Positions 48,683-57,496 of a DNA stretch of 64,000 bases are shown here, piece by piece. Where the stretch lies: NCBI RefSeq assembly GCF_001025175.1, contig NZ_AP012324.1, positions 434,001 through 498,000 on the forward strand, read 5' to 3'. The DNA is from Bifidobacterium breve DSM 20213 = JCM 1192. Lineage in GTDB: Bacteria > Actinomycetota > Actinomycetes > Actinomycetales > Bifidobacteriaceae. Every line of letters starts with the position of its first letter. Positions within the stretch are counted from its first letter, which is position 1. The notes below the pieces were generated by a model. That model ran no database searches, was not told the origin of the DNA, and saw only the letters and a list, made by a program, of their open reading frames with translations. Made by a program: the position numbers and the translations under genes.

Positions 48683-50473
48683 ATGCAAGCCATCAAGCAT
48701 GCACATGAACGCAATGCGCGGATCGTGGTCTCATTGTTGAAACAGCATGGCGTGAAAAATATTATTGTTTCACCCGGCTCCACGAACCTGCCGGTAGTTG
48801 TCTCTGTGCAGCATGACCCGTATTTTCATGTTTATTCATGCGTGGATGAACGTTCTGCAGCTTATATGGCATGTGGCATGGCAGCGACAACCGGGGAGCC
48901 TGTCGCGTTAAGCTGCACTGGAGCGACTGCTTCCCGCAACTATCTGCCCGGCCTCACTGAAGCGTATTACCGTAAGCTTCCGGTGATAGCCATCACCTCA
49001 TTCAACGGGGATTGGAACATCGGTCAGCTTCTTCCGCAGACGCTCGATCGGCGTATCGTTCAGAACGATGTAGCGCTTGTCTCAGTGGACTTGCCGGTCA
49101 TTAAGGACGAGACGGATGCCTTGTACTGCAATCGGCTCGTTAACCAAGCCATTCTGGAGTCCATACGTCACGGTGGCGGTCCCGTGCATATCAACTTGCC
49201 TACTGTCTATGACAACACCATGGATCCCGGCCCAGTTCCCGTAAGCAGGTGCATCCGACGTTACATGCCGTCCGACCCATTTCCAGAGATCGGCTCACAT
49301 AGGAACATTGTGATTCATATCGGTGCTCACATCCGATTCTCGAAGGAAGCAGAACAGTCGATTTCGGATTTCGCTGACCGTTACGATGCAGTGGTGCTGT
49401 GTGATCATACTTCCAACTACCACGGTCATAACCGACTCCTCGGCACGCTGACCACAGACAACCTCCATTCCGGTTCGGCTCAATGGGACGCGCTGAAACC
49501 CGACCTAGTCATTTCGATGGGGGAAATCTCCGGTGACTATCCGACCACGAATTACCTCAAGGCCGTACATGCCGAGACCTGGCGTGTGTCCTTGGATGGG
49601 GAATTGCGCGACCGATTCGACGGATTGACCAAAGTTTTCGAGTGCGATACCGAGGAGTTTTTCAAGAGATACGCAGCTTTCGGTGAACAGAATGGCAATA
49701 CACCAGTGAACCGTTATTTCGCTCAATGGGAACAATACGACGAGTCATTGAGACGATCTCTTCCCGATCTGCCATATTCGGGCAGATGGATAGCAGAGCA
49801 GACCGCTAAGCGGATTCCCGAGAAGTCGATTATGCATTTCGCAATCCTCAATGCGCTTCGCAGTTGGAACTACTTTGAGCTTAACCCTTCTATTCGTTGT
49901 TATTGCAATACGGGCGGCTTCGGCATCGATGGGGCACTGTCCACCACATTCGGATCGGCCTTGGCTGAACCCAACACTCTGCATTTCGTGGTTATAGGTG
50001 ATCTTGCCTTCTTCTACGACATGAACTCGCTTGGCAACCGGGATATGATGGCGAACATCCGCATCCTTTTGGTCAACAATGGGATAGGCGATGAGATGCG
50101 AATGCCCTATTCTACCGGATTTCGCCTCCATGGTGAAGAGCTTCCCTACGTGTGTGCGCAAGGCCATTATCGTGCACAAAACGCCTTCGACAGTCTGGCC
50201 AAAGCATGGTGTGAAGCCCTCGGGTTCAAGTACATGTCTGCCTCAAGCAAGCAGGAATACCTCGAACGGCTCCCGGAATTCCTCACAACGCAATCCGACA
50301 GCCCCATTATTCTTGAATGCCACACCACCCCGGACGATGACTCCCAAGCCGGAGGGGCGTTACAACTTCTCGATCAGGATTATGTGAATAAGAAGAAGCT
50401 CAAGGACGCCATCAAAAATGTCGTTCCAGACAGCATGCTTCGCACTGCGAAGACTATCTTAAGTCGGAAATGA
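48683..50473 (+). CDS. Thiamine diphosphate enzyme, MenD-like, in the EPS cluster
   Basis: The 596-residue protein has the MenD/acetolactate synthase layout: N-domain with SPGSTNLPVVVSVQHD and the cofactor-activating glutamate in CVDERSAAYMACGMA, middle domain, and C-domain with YCNTGGFGIDGALSTTFGSA and the metal-binding GDLAFFYDMN..LLVNNG (GDG-like stretch as GDL). True MenD makes a menaquinone precursor, but no other men genes are here. The location suggests a modified sugar or acyl substituent for the polysaccharide. The first G-D-x of the usual GDGS site is GDLA, seen also in MenD. It ends the EPS run. Confidence 0.8.
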   Translation: MQAIKHAHERNARIVVSLLKQHGVKNIIVSPGSTNLPVVVSVQHDPYFHVYSCVDERSAAYMACGMAATTGEPVALSCTGATASRNYLPGLTEAYYRKLPVIAITSFNGDWNIGQLLPQTLDRRIVQNDVALVSVDLPVIKDETDALYCNRLVNQAILESIRHGGGPVHINLPTVYDNTMDPGPVPVSRCIRRYMPSDPFPEIGSHRNIVIHIGAHIRFSKEAEQSISDFADRYDAVVLCDHTSNYHGHNRLLGTLTTDNLHSGSAQWDALKPDLVISMGEISGDYPTTNYLKAVHAETWRVSLDGELRDRFDGLTKVFECDTEEFFKRYAAFGEQNGNTPVNRYFAQWEQYDESLRRSLPDLPYSGRWIAEQTAKRIPEKSIMHFAILNALRSWNYFELNPSIRCYCNTGGFGIDGALSTTFGSALAEPNTLHFVVIGDLAFFYDMNSLGNRDMMANIRILLVNNGIGDEMRMPYSTGFRLHGEELPYVCAQGHYRAQNAFDSLAKAWCEALGFKYMSASSKQEYLERLPEFLTTQSDSPIILECHTTPDDDSQAGGALQLLDQDYVNKKKLKDAIKNVVPDSMLRTAKTILSRK

Positions 50474-50529
50474 CAAATATAGGTATACTGCTTGAAGATA
50501 TCTGAAAGGATTGTTTCAACCGTGTGTAA

Positions 50530-50569
50530 CCGACTTTTCCACCGGTCGTGAGGTTGGCGGAAAAGTCGG
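50530..50569. terminator. Hairpin after the EPS operon
   Basis: CCGACTTTTCC and GGAAAAGTCGG form an 11-bp perfect stem, 57 bases past the last EPS gene. The 3' side lacks a T run, so its strength is unsure. Confidence 0.65.
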
Positions 50570-50638
50570 TGATGATTTATGGAAATACCTCGCTGATTTC
50601 AACGTATATATAGTGCTTGAAGGAATTGACAAGATAAT

Positions 50639-50668
50639 GGGTTGTTCTTGGAATTCCAAGGACAACCC
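50639..50668. repeat. 13-bp-arm palindrome
   Basis: GGGTTGTTCTTGG-AATT-CCAAGGACAACCC, with one G-T type mismatch. Another perfect hairpin, GGTGACGGCGA...TCGCCGTCACC, follows at 50746-50772. No gene is supported in 50570-50783. Confidence 0.75.
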
Positions 50669-50783
50669 ATTGGACGTTTATGAGTCGGCAGCTATTATTG
50701 TCTGGCCACACAATTCGGTGTGACGTCGGCTATGGATTGGCCGCCGGTGACGGCGAGCGTGTCGCCGTCACCCCAGTAGCCGT

Positions 50784-50882
50784 ATCGAACGCGGCCCTAG
50801 GGGCGTGCGGCTCGTGGTCGGCGACCAGTCCCGCGCACCGGTCGCCGACCACGAGCCGCACGCCCCTAGGGCCGCGTTCGAT
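50784..50882. repeat. 43-bp perfect inverted repeat with 13-base loop
   Basis: Bases 50784-50826 and 50840-50882 are exact reverse complements. The right arm is normal IS256 transposase coding sequence (minus strand), and the left arm is its mirror, so the transposase sequence turns back on itself at this point. Confidence 0.92.
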
Positions 50883-51522
50883 CATGCCGTGAAAGGACCG
50901 CTCCCGGCCGGCGGAATCCTCCCTCATGCCCTCGACGACGCCGATGACCTCGCGGTGACCATCCTTGCCGACGCCGATGGCGACCAGGACGCTGACGTTC
51001 CCCACGCTTCCGCCCCGGGAGTGCTTGTGCCACACGCCGTCCACGAACACGTATGGGTACTCGTCACCCAACGGCCTCGTGCGCCATTCGTCGATCTCGG
51101 CGTACACGCGCTTGAGCTTGTCGCTCAATGTCCGGGACGGCATGCGGTCGCCCCACAGCAACTGGCCGGTGTCGTCGACCTGCCGGGTGGACACGCCGGC
51201 CAGGTACATGTCGATCAGCGCCTCCTCTACGCTTTCCTCGCGTCTGCAGTGGCGTTCGATCACCGCGGACCCGAACAGGGCGCCCTTCAATTTCGGCGCC
51301 TTGAGCTCGAGCCTGCCGGCCTTGGCGGTCAGGCTCGAGCTCGTAGTGGCCGGCCCGATACGCCTTCCGTCCGCTGGAACGCTCGTATCTCGCGGCGTTG
51401 GCGATCTCGTCCGCCTCGGCGTCGAGCATCGCGTTGACGATCCGCTCGGCCTTCTCGCGCACCATGGCGTCGAGCTTGCCCTCGAACATGGCCCGGTCGA
51501 ACCGTATGATTTCCTTGGACAT
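50840..51522 (-). pseudogene. IS256-family (Mutator type) transposase, truncated and frameshifted
   Basis: From ATG 51522 (MSKEIIRFDRAMFEGKLDAM) the frame shifts near 51340, then continues TAKAGRLELKAPKLKGALFG, VSTRQVDDTGQLLWG, YPYVFVDGVWHKHS and ends after RLVVGDRCAGLV where the sequence folds back. The last third, including the final acidic residue of the DDE set, is missing. The outer end of the element is near 51640 (GCCCGAATTC... in element sense), matching the second IS256 copy at 55549-56886. Confidence 0.88.
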
Positions 51523-51777
51523 GGCTCCGTGCCTCTTTCCAATCACGGTTTTTCATTGTCCGGCGACTGAAAATCGTACCCGGCACGGGCCATGTCCTCT
51601 TCCAGGAAACCCGAATTACAAAGTGCGCAAGAATTCGGGCATTATCAGCGAGAGGCCAATCTGAATTTCTTCAGTCCAACAATCGGGGCGCGGTACAGAC
51701 GCTGACCAGCGGGGCTATCCACGTAATCGTGTCTGCCGTATAAGCCCGTTAGAAGGGCTGTTCCGCGTGTTCTGGGA

Positions 51778-51996
51778 CTATAGAGCTGCTTCGAGTTCTT
51801 CCTCGGTGTAGCCGAACGTGTAATCCTCGTCTTTGCCGTTTGACATCCAGATGAAGGCTGCGTCGTACACGCTCAGCGACTCGTCCTCGCTGTCGTCATC
51901 GTCCCAGTCATCATCAGACGAGGAGTCATCCACGATTGGAGTCTCCTCGACTGGCTCCTCATGCTTCTTCTTGCTGCCGAAACCGAACCGGCCCAT
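51778..51996 (-). CDS. Small, highly acidic protein, function unknown
   Basis: Seventy-two residues: a short basic N-terminus (GRFGFGSKKKHEE), an acidic run (DDSSSDDDWDDDDSEDES), and an ending with WMSNGKDEDYTFGYTEEELE. No domain recognised. I start it at ATG 51996, 6-8 bases after GAGGAG; GTG at 52002 is possible. It begins within a few bases of the end of a small membrane protein gene, so they form a two-gene operon. A stem (AGCCC..GGGCT) near 51747-51765 may end it. Confidence 0.65.
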   Translation of the reverse strand: MGRFGFGSKKKHEEPVEETPIVDDSSSDDDWDDDDSEDESLSVYDAAFIWMSNGKDEDYTFGYTEEELEAAL

Positions 51997-51998
51997 AA

Positions 51999-52211
51999 TC
52001 ACTCCTCGATTTCCTTCTTATCATTAGATGATTCTACCGTGTCTGCAGCTGCTTCTTCTTTATACTTCATCATTTTCTGCACGGCAAGAACGAAGGTGGA
52101 CCCCAGAGCCACTCCTGCTGTAAGACCAATGCCGAGCAACATTCCGACGAAGCTCGATGGTCCGCCAGCGTTCTTCGCACTTTTACTGAGTTCTGCGTAA
52201 TCCCATGACAT
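51999..52211 (-). CDS. Small single-pass membrane protein, function unknown
   Basis: Seventy residues with one hydrophobic segment (SSFVGMLLGIGLTAGVALGS continuing TFVLAV) and a charged C-terminus (MMKYKEEAAADTVESSNDKK). ATG 52211 follows AAAGGAG at ideal spacing. The stop overlaps the ribosome site of the acidic protein gene. Not a family I recognise; the tight coupling suggests the two act together at the membrane. Confidence 0.7.
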   Translation of the reverse strand: MSWDYAELSKSAKNAGGPSSFVGMLLGIGLTAGVALGSTFVLAVQKMMKYKEEAAADTVESSNDKKEIEE

Positions 52212-52352
52212 GTGTGACTCCTTTGCCTCGTAGGTCTTATCAACGTCAATTTTAGGGTCACCGCCCCGGCCGTCATCTACCATTATCACCAGCCGTAATA
52301 ACCAGTCTAACCATTATCAACGTCAAATCGAGGTGGACGCTTCGAGGTGGTG

Positions 52353-52735
52353 ACGTTTTCTTGGACTTCCCGACCGGGAGGAGGACCCCTTATGGCGAAG
52401 TGCGGCAGGAAGCAGCACGACAGGGCCGTGTGCCTGTACATCACATACGAACGCTGCGCTGCGGACGCGATCCGGGAGCTCGGCTACCCCAGCAGGGGTG
52501 CGCTGCGGATGTGGTGCAAGGACCGGCTCAAGTAGAAGTTCCTCCGCAAACGCAGCTTCGCGGGCATCCCTTTGGACGGGTTCATCAACATGCCCGACGA
52601 CTACATGGTCCGGTACCGGGACAAGAGAATCAAGACGGAGTTCGGGCACGGGCGTCATGGACCGGCGCGGGATGCTGGGCCTTATGGCATGATCGGTGGT
52701 GATGGGATCAATGACGAGTCCAACAAAACACGCCA
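52353..52735. mobile_element. Internally deleted IS3-family element
   Basis: The left end reads TGACGTTTTCTTGGACTTCC; the right end, read inward, is GTTTTGTTGGACTCGTCATT, a matching inverted end. About 380 bases lie between, against roughly 1.2-1.5 kb for a full IS3. It keeps an orfA-like piece from ATG 52392 (MAKCGRKQHDRAVCLYITYE to KDRLK, stop at 52533) and a short orfB piece. Confidence 0.7.
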
Positions 52736-52737
52736 GC

Positions 52738-53165
52738 CCTACTGTGGACGCCAACTTGCAGAAACGCAGAAGGGTCATTCTCCGGACAGCGCCGCGGAGG
52801 GATTCCTCGGGCGTATGAAGACGGAATCCGTCTATCCCGAGCATTGGGAGGAATGTGCCTGTGATGAGGTGCTCGTCCTGATAGACGATTACATCCACTG
52901 GTACAACCATGCGCGCATCAAACGGTCGTTTGGCTGGATGAGCCCGGTAGAATGCCGTCAAAGAACCAAGGAAGGGCTGCGTGACTGTCTCCAAGAAAAC
53001 GTCCGCAGCACTTTCTTCCATGCCGAATGTGGCGGCGAGTTCGACGACCCGGGGATCGGCGAACCGCTCGGCGTGTTCGGCGTCGAACGCCCCCTCTCGT
53101 GCAAGGGCAATTCCTGTGGCAACGCGGTGGTCGAGTCCACGTGTGTTTCGGCAAGTTGCCGCCCC
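52738..53165 (+). pseudogene. IS3-family orfB (DDE transposase) fragments
   Basis: Two pieces follow each other. The first is the C-terminal end of orfB: SAAEGFLGRMKTESVYPEHW, IDDYIHWYNHARIKRSFGWM, SPVECRQ, with the YN.R.. motif. The second, in the same frame, resembles an earlier part of the catalytic domain (FFHAECGGEFDDPGIGEPLG; PLSCKGNSCGNAVVEST, like the usual SMSRKGNCYDNAVVES). The order is inverted relative to a normal gene, so two insertions or a rearrangement are involved. Confidence 0.7.
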
Positions 53166-53420
53166 GCCATCCCTCAGCCCGCACCTCAATCGCCTCCCTC
53201 AGCTCCATCATGGGATGTGCCAAGCGCCGACTCTTCCGCTACATTTCCGGACGTTTTATGAGAGAGTCCGCATGACAGCTGAGAACAGCACTAGTGCAAA
53301 CATGGTAGATTCGCGCAGTTTTCCGCTACATGGCGAAATGAGGGTCAATTTTTGTCCCAGGTGCAGGCTGCTTTCACTTCGAGCGGTTCTACGATGCCGC
53401 CATAAAGCTTGCTTGTTATA
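53166..53420. other. Stretch without a recognised gene
   Basis: Probably more mobile-element debris: TTCCGCTACAT occurs twice (near 53237 and 53321). Nothing translatable with known features. Confidence 0.4.
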
Positions 53421-53423
53421 GAC

Positions 53424-53475
53424 ATACCAAGGCATATACATGTGTATTACATTAGAAATACCAAGAAATATACAT
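53424..53475 (+). promoter_or_regulatory. Tandem promoter/operator repeats of the winged-helix operon
   Basis: ATACCAAGnnATATACAT occurs at 53424-53441 and 53458-53475, 34 bases apart. Each copy ends in a -10-like TATACA, with TTGTTA (53413) and TTACAT (53446) as possible -35 boxes 16 bases upstream. The repeats are likely binding sites for the protein encoded just downstream. Confidence 0.55.
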
Positions 53476-53581
53476 ATACCCGCTGTAGCGTATCATCAAC
53501 CTAGTTTTATTCGTTTTAGAAAACCCTTAAGTGCGATAGCATGTAGCAAGTCTAAACCGATACTTGAGATGAGGTGAAGCG

Positions 53582-54367
53582 ATGGTGGAAGAGCAAATCG
53601 ATTGGAGGAAGACGGTCGAGGCCATTCTTGAAAACGCCAACCGTCCTTTCGTTCCGATTAGCAAGTCCTTCATCCAGCAGCCTCGCGGAAGCAAGGAGCG
53701 CAGCAGCGTGCTGTCCCAGTTCGTGACAAACGGAGATCTCAGGGGCTTGAAGGCCTATTTACTGATCGCGGCATCCGCAAGCAGCCCCGACACGGAGAAC
53801 GAGTGGTACACATCGCTGCCCCTGCAAACATGGGCTCGTGCCTTTGGATGCTCGGAAACAGCCGGTAGCATTGCGACCGCAAAGGCTGCCGCCACGAGGA
53901 TTCTCTTGCGACTTCAACAACGTGGCCTGATCGAAAAATCCCGTTGCGGCAAAGAGCGCAAAATCAAGATCAAGCTACTCGCGCAGGACGGCTCGGGTGA
54001 GGAATACCAGCGACCCGCGAGCCGGTACATACGACTGTCCCACGATTTTTGGAAGAGCCGCTTCGATGAGGACATCAGCCTGCCCGCCTTGGCGATGTTC
54101 CTCGTCGTCCTTGGCGAACGAACACCATGCGAGCTTCCAACGGAACATATGCCGGAATGGTACGGATGGTCCGCAGACACCGCCGAGCGCGGCTTGCGCG
54201 AACTGCAGCGCATTGGCCTGATCCGCAAGGAACAACACCTCAAGGAAGCCCCGCTGAGCCCAACGGGAATCACCGTGGTGAACGAATATTATGTCTGCCA
54301 GCCATTCGACAAACGAACGTTGGATTCGAGACGGCACACGCACGAGACGAAAGGAGGAGAAGCATGA
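53582..54367 (+). CDS. Double winged-helix DNA-binding protein, replication initiator-like or regulator
   Basis: The 261-residue protein has two regions with winged-helix character: residues about 75-145 (LPLQTWARAFGCSETAGSIA, RILLRLQQRGLIEKSRCGKE) and about 160-230 (LPALAMFLVVLGERTPCELP, WSADTAERGLRELQRIGLIR). This layout recalls plasmid or phage initiators and some transcription factors. ATG is at 53582; AGATGAGG upstream is a fair ribosome site. It overlaps the next gene as ATGA. Repeats at its own promoter suggest autoregulation. No nuclease or helicase motif is seen. Confidence 0.7.
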   Translation: MVEEQIDWRKTVEAILENANRPFVPISKSFIQQPRGSKERSSVLSQFVTNGDLRGLKAYLLIAASASSPDTENEWYTSLPLQTWARAFGCSETAGSIATAKAAATRILLRLQQRGLIEKSRCGKERKIKIKLLAQDGSGEEYQRPASRYIRLSHDFWKSRFDEDISLPALAMFLVVLGERTPCELPTEHMPEWYGWSADTAERGLRELQRIGLIRKEQHLKEAPLSPTGITVVNEYYVCQPFDKRTLDSRRHTHETKGGEA

Positions 54368-54945
54368 GTGAACTGATCGCATGGGGCGACGAAAGCGTAC
54401 AGACCCAAGGCGGCGTCATCCCCACTTACTACATGGGAGCTTGCATCTGCGGACTTGAAGAGCGCGATATCCGCAGACAGCTGCTTTCCGCGACCAAGCG
54501 AAAAGTCTCCAAGTTGCATTGGCGTGACATGACGCTTTCGGAGAAACGCAGATCCATACCAGTCATCGAGGCATTGTCACTGCCCCATATCGCCATAGCC
54601 GCTACGCCCTTGGATGGCACGGTCACCTCCGAACGCGCCCGACGTAAATGCCTCGAACTTCTGCTGCCCACGCTGGAGAAAGAATACGGGATTTCGCGTC
54701 TCGTTCTAGAATCACGCGAAACCAGCCAAGACGACAGAGACCTCATGTTCGTCCGTGGATTGCGGAGCAGGCGTTTCATCAGCCGACTCCGCGTGGACTT
54801 CGCCCCGGGCTTTTCCGACGCTCGGCTGTGGATAGCAGACCAAGCGCTTGGAGCCATCGGCGATGCGCAACGCGGCCGCCAAGACTTCTCATCATTCCTC
54901 GAAACCCTGGACATGCGCGAACTGGATTTGCACCATCTCGCGTAA
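54364..54945 (+). CDS. DUF3800-like protein with RNase H fold
   Basis: The 193-residue protein fits DUF3800: an N-terminal acidic strand AWGDESV (D9, E10), KLHWRDM (like the family's E-L-H segment), VLESR..D in the middle, and the C-terminal LWIADQALGAI (like the LQ-A-D-xx-AGA motif). Such proteins are predicted metal-dependent nucleases of the RNase H superfamily and often lie in phage or defence regions. The start is ATG 54364 with AAAGGAGGAG before it, and it is translationally coupled to the winged-helix gene. The two probably form one functional unit. Confidence 0.72.
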   Translation: MSELIAWGDESVQTQGGVIPTYYMGACICGLEERDIRRQLLSATKRKVSKLHWRDMTLSEKRRSIPVIEALSLPHIAIAATPLDGTVTSERARRKCLELLLPTLEKEYGISRLVLESRETSQDDRDLMFVRGLRSRRFISRLRVDFAPGFSDARLWIADQALGAIGDAQRGRQDFSSFLETLDMRELDLHHLA

Positions 54946-55045
54946 GTCACGCTGCAATTTAGCCTGTGGAGACATCACACTAAGGCCGTCAGCCGAATGG
55001 TATATACTTACCAGTAAGCCAACCTCTGAGGAGGAAATGGAAGTA

Positions 55046-55109
55046 GGAGCCGGATTCCCTGTGCATCATGGGGGCCGGCTCCCGCGCTATGCGGCATAAC
55101 CGCATAGCG
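55046..55109 (+). terminator. Two hairpins after the winged-helix/DUF3800 operon
   Basis: GGAGCCGG...CCGGCTCC (55046-55082), then CGCTATGCGG-CATAA-CCGCATAGCG (55085-55109), both perfect. They lie 100 bases past the operon. Confidence 0.6.
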
Positions 55110-55136
55110 ACTACGGGTTAAGGGTCAAAAAGTAGA

Positions 55137-55478
55137 GTTAAGTAAAGAAACGTGGGTCTTATTCGGGTGTGTTGTTGGCGTGTTGGTGGGTTAGTGCGAG
55201 CGTCCCGCCCAGCCTGTTCTGACGCCGAACCCGCTCTCGTAGGCGTCGACGCCGTCGGTCGGTTCCTGCACGGCCGTCATGGTGCCGGGCGCGGGCCCGT
55301 CGTTCCCGGCCGGCTTCCTCTTCCTCGCCCTCGAGGACTTGTTCCTGCTCATGGAACAAGTCAACACGAAAAGTCAAGCACCCGGACGAATTAACGACGA
55401 AAACGTTAATCACACCCCAACACGCAAGACGGGAGTAAGCCCCACCCTGGATTTAAGACACACTTTTCTTTACTTAAC
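55137..55478. mobile_element. 342-bp element with terminal inverted repeats (MITE-like)
   Basis: The left end GTTAAGTAAAGAAACGTGGG continues TCTTA; the right end, inverted, reads GTTAAGTAAAGAAAAGTGTG TCTTA. The first 14 bases match exactly and most of the next 10 also match. The inside is GC-rich with no convincing gene, as in an internally deleted insertion sequence. The parent family was not recognised. Confidence 0.6.
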
Positions 55479-55548
55479 CCCCTTTCCTCGTCGGCTTCCA
55501 ATGCTCGGACGCGACGAACGACATGGGATGAGGATGTTCGGTGGTAGT

Positions 55549-56886
55549 GCCCGAAAGTATGCACAAATGTGATTTCGCCCGTCCATGGCACGGTTATCAG
55601 TTCGCTTCCACGAGGTTGTCATCGAGGCGGGACATGTCGAGGTAGCGGCGCGTGGACCATTCGCTGGTGGCGGCGTACCGGATGCGGGCGCAGATGAGCA
55701 TGAGCGCGCTCCTGCCGTCGGGGAAGCCGCCCGCCACGCGGGTGCGACGCCTGATCTCGCGGTTGAGCCGTTCGATCATGTTGTTGGTGCGGGTCCTCCT
55801 GCGGTGCTCGGCGGGGAGCTCGGGCAGCAGATAGGTCGTGGTCTCCCCGATGCCCTCCCGCAGGCAGTTGGCGGCGGCCTTCAGCTTCCTGGACTCCATC
55901 TCGGTTGCGACCGCCTCGGCCTTGGCCAGGGCCGCCTCGCGCAATTCCATGGCGAATATGGCCTTGAGGGCCGCGGACGTCCATTCGCGGTGGCTGGGCG
56001 GCGCACGTTGCGCATGAAGTGCACCATGCACCGCTGGTACCTCGCGTCCGGTAGCATCGAGTTCACCGTGGAGACGAGCCCGGCGCACCGGTCGCCGACC
56101 ACCAGCCCGGCACCCTTCAGGCCGCATTCGATCATGCCGCGGACGAACTGCTCCCAGCTGGCGAATCCTCCCTCATGCCCTCTGCCACGCCGATCACCCC
56201 GCGGTGCCCGTCGGCGTTGACGCCGATGGCGACGAGCGCGCTGACGTTCTCCATGCTCCCACCCCAGGAGCGCTTGTGCCACACACCGTCCATGAACACA
56301 TACGGCCACTCGCCCTCCAATGGGCGTTCGCGCCACGCATCGATCTCGGCGTACACTTTCCCGAGCCTGTCGCTCAATGTCTGGGAGGGTATGCGGTCGC
56401 CCCACAGAAGCTGGCTGATGTCGTCCACGCGGCGGGTGGAGACGCCGGTCAGGTACATGTCGATCAGCGACTCCTCGACGCTCTGTTCCCTGCGGCGGTA
56501 TCGTTCGATGACCGCAGACTCGAAGACCGCGCCCTTCAATTTCGGCACCTTCAATTCGAGCTTGCCGACCTTGGCCGTCAGCCCGCGTTCGTAGTGACCG
56601 GCGCGAAACGCCTTCCGACCGGTCTTGTGCTCGTATCTGCCGGCGTTGGCGATCTCGTCGGCCTCGGTTTCGAGCATCGCATTGACGATCTGCTCGACCC
56701 TGGTCTTGACCAAGGCATCGAGCCTGGTCTCGAACATGGCGTCGTCGAACTGTATGATTTCCTTGGACATGGCCTCGCGCCTCTTTCCAATCGCGGTTTT
56801 CTTGTTCAGCGACTGAAAATCGTACACGGCACGGGCCATGTTCTCTTCCAAGAAGCCCGAATCACAAAATGCGCAAGATTTCGGGC
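55549..56886. mobile_element. IS256-family element, full length but decayed
   Basis: The left end GCCCGAAAGTATGCACAAAT and the inverted right end GCCCGAAATCTTGCGCATTT form the terminal repeats, 1338 bp apart. The right end is shared with the truncated copy near 51640. Both copies point the same way. Confidence 0.75.
55597..56770 (-). pseudogene. IS256-family transposase with two frameshifts
   Basis: ATG 56770 starts MSKEIIQFDDAMFETRLDAL and runs through VSTRRVDDISQLLWG, WPYVFMDGVWHKRSWGGS. The frame shifts near 56160 to FVRGMIECGLKGAGLVVGDR and near 56000 to the C-terminal end (ELPAEHRRRTRTNNMIERLN with the last catalytic glutamate, REIRRRTRVAGGFPDGRSAL). All parts of the gene are present, so only the shifts disable it. 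Confidence 0.88.
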
Positions 56887-56899
56887 CTTATCGGATGTC

Positions 56900-57412
56900 G
56901 AAGTGGCGCCGTGCGATCTTCTCTCCGAGTTTTGAGAATTCCGCGATGCCGCACAGGGATGCGTCCGCGGCCCACTGGCGCAGCAGGGGCGCGGCCGCAT
57001 CCGCGCCCCTGCCTGAGGATCATCCCGAGGCGTTCCTTGAGCTTGTACGCGGTCCAGAGGGTCTCGTTGGTGTTCGCGATGTACTCGAGCCGGGCGCGTT
57101 GGGCGGCGTTCAGGTCCGACTCGTTCTTCAGCAGCGCCCACCGGGCGCCCTTGATCGGGTCCCTGACGCCTTTGCGGGCCGTGCCGGACCTCCTGGTCTC
57201 GCGCCATGCGGAGCGGTCCTGACCTTGTCGAGCGCGTCGGCGGCCCGGGCGACGATGTGGAAGCCGTCGAGGATGCGTTCGGTCTGCGGGCGCCGGCGGA
57301 ACACGCACCCGTCGATCCATCGCGCCCCGTTGCCGGTGACCACCCCGATGGAGGCGCGCCGGCCGGGCGTGAGCGTCCGGAAGAACAGGTCGAAGACCTT
57401 CTCCCCGTGCCC
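56900..57412 (-). pseudogene. ISL3-family transposase fragment
   Basis: Minus-strand pieces in two frames: VTGNGARWIDGCVFRRRPQT then ERILDGFHIVARAADALDKV (ISL3 D-x-FH motif region) and GARWALLKNESDLNAAQRAR, LEYIANTNETLWTAYKLKER. The N-terminal half is absent, cut where the IS21 begins. A frameshift near 57200 separates the pieces. Confidence 0.75.
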
Positions 57413-57496
57413 TGTTTTTAGTCAAGTCGGTGTTTCGTGTTTCGTCACTAATTTTTTTCGGTTTTCGGCATGAGGAGTGCCGGCCGGTGGTTTGTT

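Noticed and set aside
50511..50723. ORF after the EPS operon
   Set aside because: It would start at TTG with the ribosome site too close, and it runs through two hairpins; no family resemblance.
52323..53189. Minus-strand ORF that slightly recalls MmgE/PrpD proteins near its start
   Set aside because: The plus strand carries IS3 transposase motifs (YNHARIKRSFGW; KGNSCGNAVVES), which explain the region better.
55152..55394. ORF inside the 342-bp element
   Set aside because: Proline- and arginine-rich translation without motifs; probably GC-rich noncoding remains of an insertion sequence.
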